A DNA stretch of 64,000 nt from Haloferax sulfurifontis ATCC BAA-897 (lineage in GTDB: Archaea; Halobacteriota; Halobacteria; Halobacteriales; Haloferacaceae), in the NCBI RefSeq assembly GCF_000337835.1, contig NZ_AOLM01000023.1, forward strand, positions 54,649-118,648, in the 5' to 3' direction. Shown in pieces: positions 27,165 through 35,994 of the stretch. The notes under the pieces are model-generated. The model was not told the origin of the DNA. It ran no database searches and saw only the letters and a list, made by a program, of their open reading frames with translations. The translations under genes and the position numbers were made by a program. Every line of letters starts with the position of its first letter. The stretch's first letter is position 1.

Positions 27165-27926
27165 TTACAGCCCGGTCGGGTGGCTGACGTACTCGGTCTC
27201 CAGCCCCCACTCGTCGGCGAGGCCCCGCAGGCTCCGCACCCCGAACGTCTCGGTCGCGTAGTGGCCCGCGAGGAACACCGAGACGCCGGCCTCGCGCGCC
27301 TCGTGGTACACCTTCTGTTTGCCCTCGCCGGTGACGAGCGCGTCGACGCCGCGGTCGATGGCCTCGTCCAGCCAGTCGACGCCGGAGCCGGTGACGACCC
27401 CGACCGACGAAATCTCGTCGGGACCGAAGTCGAGGACGGTCGTGCCCGCGCTCCCGTCGAAGTCGTCGAGCGCCGCCCGAATCTCGTCGGCCGTCTGCGG
27501 CGACTCGAAGGTCCCCGTCTGCCCGATGTGAATCGGCCCGAGCGACCCGAACGGCTCGGTGTCCGCGAGGCCGAGATGGTCGGCGACGCCGGCGGCGTTG
27601 CCGAGTTCCTGATGGCCGTCCAGCGGGAGGTGCGAGACGTAGAGCGCGAGGTCGCCGCGAATCAGCGGCTCGACGCGGTCGAAGTCGCGGCCGGTCAGCC
27701 GGTCGAGGCCGCCCCAGACGAGACCGTGGTGGACGACGAGAAGGTCGGCGTCGGCGTCGAGCGCGGCGTCGATGGTCGCCTCCGCGGCGTCGACGGCGAA
27801 GGCGACTTTCTCGACCGATTTCTCGTCGGGGCCGACCTGCAGGCCGTTGGCGCTGGCGTCCACGTCGGCGAAGTCGTCGGTGGCGAGCGTCTCGTCGAGT
27901 CGGGCGACGATGTCGGAGAGTTGCAT
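27165..27926 (-). CDS. Nif3-like dinuclear metal-centre protein
   Basis: A 253-residue Nif3/YbgI-family protein. The typical opening MQLSDIVARLDETLATDDF is followed by SANGLQVG, the metal-site strand ADLLVVHHGLVWGG and, near the C-terminus, VSVFLAGHYATETFGVR with the second His/Glu metal set. Family members assemble as hexameric toroids. They were once linked to GTP cyclohydrolase I type 2, but the biological role is uncertain. It sits between the agmatinase-like and deoxyhypusine synthase genes, spaced 54 and 81 bases, all on one strand. Confidence 0.9.
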   Translation of the reverse strand: MQLSDIVARLDETLATDDFADVDASANGLQVGPDEKSVEKVAFAVDAAEATIDAALDADADLLVVHHGLVWGGLDRLTGRDFDRVEPLIRGDLALYVSHLPLDGHQELGNAAGVADHLGLADTEPFGSLGPIHIGQTGTFESPQTADEIRAALDDFDGSAGTTVLDFGPDEISSVGVVTGSGVDWLDEAIDRGVDALVTGEGKQKVYHEAREAGVSVFLAGHYATETFGVRSLRGLADEWGLETEYVSHPTGL

Positions 27927-27980
27927 ATCGGGGAGTCGTGACTCGGGAACTTGTAAGGAACGGGGTTCGCCGCGGGTCGG

Positions 27981-28802
27981 TTACTCGTCTGCCCGCCCGG
28001 CGGCGTGCGAGAAGACGAACTCCCGGAGGAGCTTCGCCGCCAGCGACGCGGCCTGCCCGTCGTCGCGGTCGTTGACTTCGACCACGTCGAAGCCGTCGGC
28101 GTGGGGCGCGACCGCTCGGACCACGTCTCGCATCTCCCGAGAGGTGAGGCCGAACGGCTCTTTCGTGCCCGTGCCGGGTGCGAACGCCGGGTCAGCGGCG
28201 TCGATATCGACGCTCAGATAGACGGACTGGTCGTCCTCGAAGTCGGGGTCCCAGTCGGCGACGGCCTCGGGTTCGACCACGGTCACGTCGTCGGCGTCGG
28301 CGCGCTCCCACTCGTCGGGCGAGCCGGTTCGCGCGCCGAGAATCGCGACTTCGTCGACGCCGAGTTTGTCGAGGACGCGGCGGGTGACGGTGGCGTGGCT
28401 CCACTCGTTGCCGTCGTACTCCGTTCGCAGGTCGAGGTGGGCGTCGAGACAGACGAACACGTCGGGTTCGACGCCGGTGACGCCGGCGGCGGTGACGGTG
28501 TGTTCGCCGCCGAGGACGACGGGGACGGCGTCGTCCCAGACGGCGTCGCGGACGCTCCCGGAGAGCCATTCGACGTACTCAGGTGCGTCGTCCCACGCGC
28601 GGACGTCGCCCGCGTCGTGGACGCGCAAGTCGGTGAAAAACTGGTCGGTGCGCCGGTCGTAGTCGTCGAACGACTCGGCGAACCGACGGATTCGGTTCGG
28701 TCCGAACCGGGTTCCGGGTTGGAAGGACGTCGAGATGTCGAGCGGAGCGCCGAGAAGGACGTAGTCGGCGACCTCGCGGTCTGCGGTTGCTCCGGGGAAC
28801 AT
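27981..28802 (-). CDS. speB: agmatinase/ureohydrolase-family enzyme (aIF5A modification)
   Basis: A 273-residue ureohydrolase with an intact two-manganese site: GGEH at 98-101, DAHLD at 120-124 and DID at 199-201, followed by DPAFAPGTGTKEPFGL. In haloarchaea the clustered enzyme is thought to act on an agmatine-bearing aIF5A intermediate, releasing urea to give deoxyhypusine. The location 15 bases after the aIF5A gene and near deoxyhypusine synthase supports this over free-agmatine polyamine synthesis. The substrate cannot be proven from sequence. Confidence 0.9.
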   Translation of the reverse strand: MFPGATADREVADYVLLGAPLDISTSFQPGTRFGPNRIRRFAESFDDYDRRTDQFFTDLRVHDAGDVRAWDDAPEYVEWLSGSVRDAVWDDAVPVVLGGEHTVTAAGVTGVEPDVFVCLDAHLDLRTEYDGNEWSHATVTRRVLDKLGVDEVAILGARTGSPDEWERADADDVTVVEPEAVADWDPDFEDDQSVYLSVDIDAADPAFAPGTGTKEPFGLTSREMRDVVRAVAPHADGFDVVEVNDRDDGQAASLAAKLLREFVFSHAAGRADE

Positions 28803-28817
28803 CTCTGTGGCCCCCGT

Positions 28818-29192
28818 TTAGACGATCTTTCGCTGGCCTTCGTACTCGAGGTACTCGATCTCGTCTTCGGGGTTGAGGTCTTCCTCCTCGGGGATGCGCA
28901 TCGTGAACGTCTGGTACGTTTCGAGGTCCATGATCTGGGCGTCCTCGCCGGTGACGGAGACGACCTGTCCCTGCTTGCGCTCGATGATGGGCACCCACAC
29001 CTTCGCGTCGACAGGCTGGGAGAGCGAGCGTTTCTTGCTGTCGAAGACGCCGCGGGCTTCGACGCGCGCCTTCGCGCTACCGTGCTTACCGGGCTTGGCG
29101 GTACTGTAGGCGTTGATCTTGCACGGCTTTTCTTCCATCATGACGTAGCTTCCTTCTTGGAGCTCGCGCACCTGCTTCTGCTCTTTCGCCAT
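28818..29192 (-). CDS. tif5a: translation factor aIF5A
   Basis: A 124-residue aIF5A, which helps ribosomes through difficult peptide bonds such as proline runs. The modified lysine is K36 in the loop [13 protein letters not shown]. The N-terminal SH3-like and C-terminal OB domains are complete. It is the first gene of the cluster in its transcription direction, followed by the agmatinase-like, Nif3 and deoxyhypusine synthase genes, so the substrate and its modifying enzymes are encoded together. Confidence 0.97.
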   Translation of the reverse strand: MAKEQKQVRELQEGSYVMMEEKPCKINAYSTAKPGKHGSAKARVEARGVFDSKKRSLSQPVDAKVWVPIIERKQGQVVSVTGEDAQIMDLETYQTFTMRIPEEEDLNPEDEIEYLEYEGQRKIV

Positions 29193-29286
29193 GTCTCTCC
29201 GTTATCGGATGGAAGGTATAAACGGTTTGGAACCGTCTTCGCACGCGACTCCTTACCGTGAAAATCGCGGGCGTCGGCCGGTTCGG

Positions 29287-29715
29287 TCAGGCGTCTTCGA
29301 CCGCGTCGACCTCGGCCATCTCCGGGTCGAACCACGTCCCCGTCGCGTCGCGTCTGGCGCGGCTCCCGAGCGCGCCGGACGCGACGTTTGGCAGTGCGAG
29401 CGCGAGCATGATGGCGGTCGTCAGCTCGCCGGGCGTCTCGACCAGCGGGATGACGTACTGGAACGGAAACAGAATCGGCGTCCGTTCGAGAAAGGTCAAA
29501 AGCACCGAAAGCGGCATCAGCAGACACCCCCAGGCGACCCCGGCCATGAGGCCGTGCCACCCGCCGTCGGCGGGGTCCGTGCCGACGACGTAGCCGGCGA
29601 GCGCGCTCCCCGTGACCCCGCCGACGAGGGTGAACTGCCCCGTCATCGCGTAGACGAGCGATTCGGTGCACGCGGCGAGACACACCCCCACGAGCACCGG
29701 TCGCCACTCCGTCAT
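29287..29715 (-). CDS. DUF5518-type haloarchaeal membrane protein
   Basis: A 142-residue protein with four hydrophobic segments, at about 7-25, 30-48 (VGGVTGSALAGYVVG), 57-75 and 95-115. The glycine-rich second helix and GWHGLMAGVAWG resemble the small DUF5518 family of haloarchaeal membrane proteins; the family assignment is from recall. The C-terminal tail is polar and acidic. Function unknown. Confidence 0.7.
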   Translation of the reverse strand: MTEWRPVLVGVCLAACTESLVYAMTGQFTLVGGVTGSALAGYVVGTDPADGGWHGLMAGVAWGCLLMPLSVLLTFLERTPILFPFQYVIPLVETPGELTTAIMLALALPNVASGALGSRARRDATGTWFDPEMAEVDAVEDA

Positions 29716-29772
29716 GGCAGAGAGCGTGTCCCCGCGAGCCGATAAAATTACGCGCCCGATTCTCAGCTTTGA

Positions 29773-31449
29773 TTACTCTCTGCGGCGCTCTTTGAGGTTC
29801 TGCCGGGTGAACTGCGGCGTCGTCCGGATGCCCTTTCGCGAACGGAACGACCGCCAAAGCAGGAGGGCCACGACGGCCGTCGGCGCGCCCGCCGCGCCCA
29901 CCGCGACGAGGTTCTCCGGGTTCAGCGCGTAGATGATGACCGTCGAGACGAAGCCGAACGACAGGAAGATGCCGTAGATGAGCCGCTTTGCCAGCTTGTC
30001 GAGGACGCCGCGGTTGTCCTCCAGCCGGACGTTGAGCGTCAGGTTGTCGCGGTCCGCCCGGTCGAGGACGCGTTCGAGTTTGGGCGGCACCCGGAACAGC
30101 GACTGGGCGGTCTTTTGGCCCTGCTGGCCGACGCCCTCGATGATTTTCTGGACGCTCTCCTCGCGGTAGCCCTCCTCGGTCAGGTAGTCGGTCGCCACCG
30201 AGATGAAGTCGAACTCGGGGTCGAGCGTGACACAAACCCCCTCGACGACGCCGGCGACCCGGAGCACGAGCGCGAGGTTCCGGGGGAGCCGAAGCGGGAA
30301 CTCGTAGATGGTCGATTCGACCTGTTCGAGGATCTGGTTGACGCGGTACTGCTCGATGTCGTCGCCGCGGGCGTCGGCGATGGCGAGTTCCATCACGTCG
30401 CCCATCACCTGCCGGTCGACGTTCGGGCTGAGCGTCCCCATCTCGATGAGCGTGTCGAGGATGCCGTCGACGTCCTGGTTGGCGACGGCGATGTAGAACT
30501 CCACGATTTTCTCCTGGATGAACGGGTCGACCTCGCCGTGCATCCCGAAGTCGTAGAAGATGATGCGCCCGTCGTCGGTCACGGAGAGGTTCCCCGGGTG
30601 GGGGTCGGCGTGGAACACGCCGTCGTCGACGATCATCTGGAGGTAGATTCGCTGGAGGTTCGTCGCCAACTCCGTGCGGTCGATTCCCCGGTCGTCCAGC
30701 GCCTCGATGTTGTTTATCTTGGTTCCGGGGAGGTACTCCATCGTGAGCACCCGATCGTCGGAGCGTTCGGGAATCGGCTCGGGGATGACGAGCGTGTCGT
30801 CGTCCGCGAAGTTCTCCTGAATCTCGAGGAGCGTCTCGGCCTCCTCGGCGTAGTCCATCTCCTCGCGGATGGTCTTGGCGAACTCGTCGGCGAGGTTCTC
30901 CAGCGAGAACGCTCGCCCCTCGCCGATAAAGCGCATGAGAAGCGGCATCGACCACCGAATCACCCGGAGGTCGGCCTCGACGAGGTCCTCGATGCCGGGG
31001 CGGCGGACCTTGACGGCGACCTTCTCGCCTTCGTACTCGGCGACGTACACCTGTCCGAGGCTCGCGCCGCTTATCGGCTCGGTGTCGAACGCGTCGAACG
31101 CCTCCTCGACGGGGCCGAGCTCCGCTTCGAGGACGGCCTTCGAGTCGTCCCACGGCGCGGGTGGCACGTCGTCTTGGAGGGTTCCGAGCACCTCGATGTA
31201 CTCCGGGGGGAGGATGTCGGGGCGCGTCGACAGGAGCTGTCCGAGCTTGATGAACGTCGGCCCGAGCGTCAGTAGCGACTCGAGGAGGACGTCGGCGCGC
31301 TTGACGCGCATCTCGGTCGTGACGCGTCGGCCGCCGCCGAACAGGAGGTACTTCCGCTTGTCACGGGTGTACGCGACGATGAGCGGGAAGAACTGATACA
31401 GGACGACGAGGAACCGCCAGTAGGCGCGGAGGTTGACCAGCGTGACCAC
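29773..31449 (-). CDS. ABC1/UbiB-family atypical kinase-like protein
   Basis: A 558-residue protein whose kinase-like core carries the ABC1 signatures: LLTLGPTFIKLGQLLSTRPD and the KxGQ motif, GASLGQVYVAEYEGEKVAVKV with an Ala-rich nucleotide loop, and HADPHPGNLSV with IFYDFG. Two hydrophobic helices lie at the C-terminus (IFLSFGFVSTVIIYAL; AAGAPTAVVALLLW), making it membrane-anchored. The GTG at 31449 is chosen because the homologous segment VTLVNLRAYWRF starts there, just after the Hsp20 stop at 31458. Roles of this family concern lipid or quinone metabolism. Confidence 0.92.
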   Translation of the reverse strand: MVTLVNLRAYWRFLVVLYQFFPLIVAYTRDKRKYLLFGGGRRVTTEMRVKRADVLLESLLTLGPTFIKLGQLLSTRPDILPPEYIEVLGTLQDDVPPAPWDDSKAVLEAELGPVEEAFDAFDTEPISGASLGQVYVAEYEGEKVAVKVRRPGIEDLVEADLRVIRWSMPLLMRFIGEGRAFSLENLADEFAKTIREEMDYAEEAETLLEIQENFADDDTLVIPEPIPERSDDRVLTMEYLPGTKINNIEALDDRGIDRTELATNLQRIYLQMIVDDGVFHADPHPGNLSVTDDGRIIFYDFGMHGEVDPFIQEKIVEFYIAVANQDVDGILDTLIEMGTLSPNVDRQVMGDVMELAIADARGDDIEQYRVNQILEQVESTIYEFPLRLPRNLALVLRVAGVVEGVCVTLDPEFDFISVATDYLTEEGYREESVQKIIEGVGQQGQKTAQSLFRVPPKLERVLDRADRDNLTLNVRLEDNRGVLDKLAKRLIYGIFLSFGFVSTVIIYALNPENLVAVGAAGAPTAVVALLLWRSFRSRKGIRTTPQFTRQNLKERRRE

Positions 31450-31457
31450 CCGCCTCG

Positions 31458-31826
31458 TCAGGCGTCTTCGTCGCCGGTGGTGATGGGGATGGTCCGCTCG
31501 GAGGCGGCCTCGCGCTTGGGCAGGCGGATTTCCAGCGTCCCGCGCTCCATCGACGCCTCGGCCTCGTCGGCCACGGCGTCCGGGGGGAGGGGGACCTCGG
31601 CGTCGAGGAACAGCGGGCGCTCCTCGCGGACGTAGTCGAACTCGGCGGGGAGCTGTTTGTCGCGTCGCGCTTCGACGACCAGGCGGCCCTTCTCGACCCG
31701 AAGCTCCGCCGTCTCGGCGGTCACACCCGGGAGGTCGAGGACCAAGAGGTAGGACGTCTCGGACTCCAACAGGTCGGCGAACACCGCGTCCGGGAGGTCG
31801 GACAGCGCGTCGCGCAGTGCTGACAT
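31458..31826 (-). CDS. hsp20: Hsp20/alpha-crystallin small heat shock protein
   Basis: A 122-residue small heat shock protein. The alpha-crystallin domain covers most of it: YLLVLDLPGVTAETAELRVEKGRLVVEA followed by ADEAEASMERGTLEIRLPK, with the beta-strand order of the family. The C-terminal I-x-I/V anchoring motif is TIPIT. The ABC1-kinase gene begins 8 bases after its stop, so chaperone and kinase-like protein are probably co-expressed. Confidence 0.92.
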   Translation of the reverse strand: MSALRDALSDLPDAVFADLLESETSYLLVLDLPGVTAETAELRVEKGRLVVEARRDKQLPAEFDYVREERPLFLDAEVPLPPDAVADEAEASMERGTLEIRLPKREAASERTIPITTGDEDA

Positions 31827-31976
31827 GAACGGTCATAGGGAGTCGGGGTCGAAAAACCCGGCGGTCTCGCGCGCTCGCGCGAGCGCAAGGGCGATACTAA
31901 CCACTTACCGACTCGGAAACCGCCAGCCGACGCCTCCGAGGCCGACGCTTTTTGCCCCCCGAACCGAAGGGCCGGT

Positions 31977-33197
31977 ATGAACCACGACGACCGACGCACG
32001 GCCGGGTTCAAGCAACGAACGCGGCTGTCGGACGCCCGCGAGGCGCTTCTCGCGGCGGCGACGCCGCACGACCGAACCGTGCGCCGACCGCTCGCCGAGG
32101 CCGACGGCCGGGCGCTCGCGGACGACGCGGTCGCGCCCGCCGACGTGCCCGGTTACGACCGCGCCGCCATGGACGGCTACGCCGTTCGCGCGTCGGACAC
32201 CTTCGGCGCGAGCGGCCGCTCGCCGAACGTCCTCCGAATCGTCGACGGCCCGGTCGAGCCGGGAACCGCCGCCCGCGTCCACACCGGTAGCGACGTACCC
32301 GACGGGGCCGACGCCGTCGTGATGGTCGAACACACGGAGCGCCTCGGCGACGAACTCGAAGTGTTCGACGCGCTCGCGGAGGGCGAGAACGTCGGCGAGC
32401 GCGGCGAGGACGTGCGTGAGGGAACCCCGCTTTTCGAGGCCGGCCACGAGCTTCGCCCGTCCGATATCGGCCTGCTTCGCTCCGTCGGCGTCGAGGGGGT
32501 GACGGTGTTCGAACGCCCCCGCGTCGCGGTCATCCCGACCGGCGAGGAACTCGTCGAGTCCGACCCCGGCCCCGGCGAGGTCATCGAGACCAACGGCCTG
32601 ACCGTCTCCCGACTGGTCGAGCGCTGGGGCGGCGAGGCGAGCTACCGCGACATCGTCGTCGACGACGCCGACCTGCTCCGCGAGGCCGTCGAGGCCGACC
32701 TCGACCACGACGTGGTCGTCACCACCGGCGGGTCGTCGGTCGGCGAGCGCGACCTCATCCCCGAGGTGGTCGACGACATCGGCGAGGTGCTGGTCCACGG
32801 CGTCGCCCTCAAACCCGGCCACCCCGTCGCGGTCGGCGTGGTCGAGGACACGCCGGTCGTGATGCTCCCCGGCTACCCGGTCGCCTGCGTCGTCAACGCC
32901 TTCCAGTTCCTCCGCCCGGTGCTGAAGCACGTCGGCTCGCTCCCCGAGCGTCCCCTGCCGACGCAGGAGGCGACGCTCACGAAGAAGCTCCCGAGTTCGC
33001 CCGGCACGCGGACGTTCGCCCGCGTCAAACTCGACGCGTCGGGCGACGAGCCGACCGCCGAGCCGACCCGGACGAGCGGGTCGGGTATCCTCTCCAGCGT
33101 CGCGCTCGCGGACGGGTGGGTCGTCGTCCCCGAGGAGGTAGAGGGCTACGACGAGGGCGACACGGTCGCCGTCGAAGGCTGGGAGTGGTCCGCATGA
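31977..33197 (+). CDS. moeA: molybdopterin molybdotransferase MoeA (first copy)
   Basis: A 406-residue MoeA that inserts molybdate into adenylylated molybdopterin. It has the N-terminal domain with PGYDRAAMDGYAVRASDTFG, the MPT-binding domain with the IPTGEELVE and VVTTGGSSVGERD motifs, and the C-terminal beta domain. The next gene, also moeA-like, starts at an ATGA overlap with its stop, so the pair form an operon. Two copies are usual in archaea and may handle molybdenum and tungsten differently. Confidence 0.95.
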   Translation: MNHDDRRTAGFKQRTRLSDAREALLAAATPHDRTVRRPLAEADGRALADDAVAPADVPGYDRAAMDGYAVRASDTFGASGRSPNVLRIVDGPVEPGTAARVHTGSDVPDGADAVVMVEHTERLGDELEVFDALAEGENVGERGEDVREGTPLFEAGHELRPSDIGLLRSVGVEGVTVFERPRVAVIPTGEELVESDPGPGEVIETNGLTVSRLVERWGGEASYRDIVVDDADLLREAVEADLDHDVVVTTGGSSVGERDLIPEVVDDIGEVLVHGVALKPGHPVAVGVVEDTPVVMLPGYPVACVVNAFQFLRPVLKHVGSLPERPLPTQEATLTKKLPSSPGTRTFARVKLDASGDEPTAEPTRTSGSGILSSVALADGWVVVPEEVEGYDEGDTVAVEGWEWSA

Positions 33198-35098
33198 GAA
33201 AGCAGTTCCGCGACCTCGCCTCCCCCGAGGACGCCCGCGAGGCCATCGCGTCGCTCGACCTGACGCCCGACGCGGAGACCGTGGCGCTCGAAGACGCCCG
33301 CGGCCGCGTCCTCGCCGAGCGAATCGACGCCGAACTCGACGTGCCCGGCTTCGACCGCGCGAGCATGGACGGCTACGCGGTCCGCGCCCGCGACACCTTC
33401 GGCGCGGACGAGGCCGACCCGGTCGAACTCGACCTCGCCGGGGCGGTCCACGCCGGCAACGAACCGGACGTGGCGGTCGACCCCGGGACCGCGGTCGAAA
33501 TCTCCACCGGCGCGGTGATGCCGCCGGGCGCGGACGCCGTTGTCATCGTCGAGCGCACCGAGGAGCGAGACGGCTCGCTCGTCGTCTACTCGGCGGTCGC
33601 CCCCGGCGACAGCGTGATGCCCGCCGGAACCGACATCGCCGCCGGCGCTCGCGCGCTCGGCCCCGGAACGCGCCTGACGCCCCGCGAAATCGGCCTGCTG
33701 TCGGCGCTCGGCGTCGACGAGGTGCCGGTCCGCGGGAAGCCGACCGTGGGCATCGTCTCGACCGGCGACGAACTCGTCCGGCCGGGCGACGAACTGCGCT
33801 CGGAGGCGGGCGAAATCTACGACGTGAACTCCTACACCATCGCCGCGGGCGTCGAAGAGGCCGGCGGCGTGCCGAAGCTCTACCCCCACGCCGGCGACGA
33901 CTACGAGGAGATGGAGCGCCTGCTCCGCCGGGCGGCCGACGAGTGCGACCTCGTGCTCTCGTCGGGGTCGACGTCCGCGAGCGCGGTCGACGTCATCTAC
34001 CGCGTGGTCGAAGAGCGCGGCGAACTCCTGCTTCACGGCGTCTCCGTCAAGCCCGGCAAACCCATGCTCGTCGGCACGCTCGGCGAGGGGAGCGCCTACA
34101 TCGGCCTGCCTGGGTACCCGGTCTCGGCGCTCACCATCTTCCGGACGTTCGTCGCGCCGGCGGTCCGCGACGCCGCGGGCCTCCCGGAACCCCGGACCGC
34201 GACGGTCGAGGGCGCGATGGCCGCCCGCGAGCGGTACGCCGAGGGGCGGACGCGGCTCATGCCCGTCGGCCTCGTCGACGACGGCGACGGGAACACGCTC
34301 GTCTACCCCGTCGACAAGGGGTCGGGCGCGACGACGAGCCTCGTCGAGGCCGACGGCGTCGTCGAGGTCCCGGCCGACGTGGAGTACCTCGCCGAGGGCG
34401 AGTCGGTGACGGTCCAACTGTTCTCGCCCGACGTTCGCGCGCCGGACCTGCTCGGCGTCGGCGAGGACGACCCCGCGCTCTCGCGCGTCCTCGACCGGGT
34501 GTCGTCGCCGCGGTACCTGCCGTTCGGCTCCCGCGAGGGCCTGCGACGGCTCCGAGACGGCATCTCAGACGTGGCCGTCGTCGCGGGCGACCGGGGCGAC
34601 GCAATCGACGGCATCGACGCGGTCGAACTCGGTTCGTGGACCCGCGAATGGGGGCTCGTGGTGCCCGCCGGCAACCCCGATGGAGTCTCCGGGCTCGCGG
34701 ACCTCGTGGACGGCGACCTCCGCTTTATCAATCGGGATTCGAACTCCGGCCTGCGGACCGACCTCGGCAACGCCGTCGCCGCTCTCGCCGACGAGCGCGG
34801 GACGACCCGCCACGAACTCGTCGAGTCCATCGAGGGGTTCGACCGCGGGTCGAAGGCGTTCGAAAGCCCCGCGCGGGCGGTCGCCGCCGGCCGCGCCGAC
34901 GCCGGACTCGGCCTCCGCGCGACCGCCGACTCGCTCGGGCTCGACTTCGTCTCGCTCGGGACACAGCCGGTCGCCGTCCTCGCGAACCCCGACCGGGCCG
35001 AGAAACCCGGCGTCGATTCGTTCCGCGACGCGCTCGCGGCGAGCGACGACGTGTTTGCCGCCCTCGCAGGAGTCGAGAGGGGCCAAGCGCCGCGGTAA
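33194..35098 (+). CDS. moeA: MoeA fused to a periplasmic-binding-protein-like domain
   Basis: A 634-residue protein. Residues 1-400 are a complete MoeA with PGFDRASMDGYAVRARDTFG, IVSTGDELVRPGD and LVLSSGSTSAS (the serine-rich form of the GGxS motif). Residues about 420-634 are a PBP-like (molybdate-binding or LysR-effector type) domain, starting SRVLDRVSSPRYLPFGSREG and containing FINRDSNSGLRTDLG. The C-terminal domain may sense molybdate or a related ligand. It starts at the ATGA overlap with the upstream moeA. The downstream response-regulator gene has its own promoter. Confidence 0.93.
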   Translation: MRKQFRDLASPEDAREAIASLDLTPDAETVALEDARGRVLAERIDAELDVPGFDRASMDGYAVRARDTFGADEADPVELDLAGAVHAGNEPDVAVDPGTAVEISTGAVMPPGADAVVIVERTEERDGSLVVYSAVAPGDSVMPAGTDIAAGARALGPGTRLTPREIGLLSALGVDEVPVRGKPTVGIVSTGDELVRPGDELRSEAGEIYDVNSYTIAAGVEEAGGVPKLYPHAGDDYEEMERLLRRAADECDLVLSSGSTSASAVDVIYRVVEERGELLLHGVSVKPGKPMLVGTLGEGSAYIGLPGYPVSALTIFRTFVAPAVRDAAGLPEPRTATVEGAMAARERYAEGRTRLMPVGLVDDGDGNTLVYPVDKGSGATTSLVEADGVVEVPADVEYLAEGESVTVQLFSPDVRAPDLLGVGEDDPALSRVLDRVSSPRYLPFGSREGLRRLRDGISDVAVVAGDRGDAIDGIDAVELGSWTREWGLVVPAGNPDGVSGLADLVDGDLRFINRDSNSGLRTDLGNAVAALADERGTTRHELVESIEGFDRGSKAFESPARAVAAGRADAGLGLRATADSLGLDFVSLGTQPVAVLANPDRAEKPGVDSFRDALAASDDVFAALAGVERGQAPR

Positions 35099-35166
35099 CG
35101 TTTTAGAAAGCCGCCGGGAGCGGTTCAGATATTCGCGTTTCGCTGAAGTATAAACTAAGTGGAACG

Positions 35167-35175
35167 TTTTTATCC
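35167..35175 (+). promoter_or_regulatory. TATA-like box of the response regulator
   Basis: The run gtttttatc lies about 26 bases before the ATG at 35198, suiting a leaderless transcript. It falls within the AT-richer spacer that separates the regulator from moeA. Confidence 0.45.
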
Positions 35176-35197
35176 ACGTAGCGTGTATATCTGGTAT

Positions 35198-35944
35198 ATG
35201 AACCGCCCTCTGAAGGTCCTACACGTCGACGACGACCCCGAGATGCTCGCCCTCTCGACCGCCGCGTTCCGCCAACTCGACGCCGTCTCCTTTCGCACCG
35301 CCGAGTCGGCGACCGAGGCGCTCGACGTCATCTCCGCCGAGTCGGTCGACTGCGTCGTGAGCGACTCGCTCGTCCTCCCGAACGGGGTGCCGCTCGTCAA
35401 GGCAGTCCGACAGAAACACGCCGACATCCCCATCCTCCTGTTCACGGCGAAAGAGTGGCCCGAAGTCGCCGACGTCGCCACGACCGCCGGCGTCACCGAG
35501 TACGTCCAGAAAGCCGGTCCCGGCGACCTCGCGACGGTCCTCCAGCGGGTCCGCGACCTCGTCGACGACGACAGCGTCGACTCCGCGCTCGCCGTCGGGG
35601 TTTCCGCGGTCACGCGGGCCCTCGAAGAACACGCCGCCGCGACCGCCGAGGCGTCGTTCGGCGTCGACGACGACTGGGAACTCGTCGGGCAGTGGCTCGG
35701 CGACGAAGAGCTCGGCATCGTCATCGTGGAGTCCGTCGAGTCCTACGGCGGACTCTCGGCCATCGAGACGCCGCTGTACGAGTACATCGACACCGACGCG
35801 CTGGAAGAACTGCTCCACCCCGTCGTCGAAGACGAAGAGCGCCCCGGCATCGAGGTCCGGTTCCCCTACGAGGACATCCAAGTCGCCGTCACGAGCACCG
35901 GCGACATCTTCGCCCGCCCGTCGACCGAGCGGACGCTCTCCTGA
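35198..35944 (+). CDS. response regulator with C-terminal HalOD1-type output domain
   Basis: A 248-residue protein. The receiver domain (1-115) has the acidic pocket at D11/D12, phospho-accepting D56 in VVSDSLVLPNG, the Thr in FTAKEWPEV and the Lys in VQKAGPGD. The C-terminal region from about 130 resembles the HalOD1 output domain: LSAIETPLYEYIDTDALEELL followed by VRFPYEDIQVAVTSTG. Haloarchaeal regulators of this type pair with separate histidine kinases. The kinase is not visible nearby. The internal ATG at 35198 is chosen because the receiver domain begins there. Confidence 0.9.
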   Translation: MNRPLKVLHVDDDPEMLALSTAAFRQLDAVSFRTAESATEALDVISAESVDCVVSDSLVLPNGVPLVKAVRQKHADIPILLFTAKEWPEVADVATTAGVTEYVQKAGPGDLATVLQRVRDLVDDDSVDSALAVGVSAVTRALEEHAAATAEASFGVDDDWELVGQWLGDEELGIVIVESVESYGGLSAIETPLYEYIDTDALEELLHPVVEDEERPGIEVRFPYEDIQVAVTSTGDIFARPSTERTLS

Positions 35945-35994
35945 GCGTCGGCTCTCCATCTTCGTCTTCGTTTTCTCGCCCGCCGAGTCGAACC

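Noticed and set aside
29773..31836. Continuous 687-codon minus frame that would fuse the Hsp20 region to the ABC1 kinase
   Set aside because: The Hsp20 protein is in a different frame. The kinase homology starts only at about 31449, so the fusion is not real.
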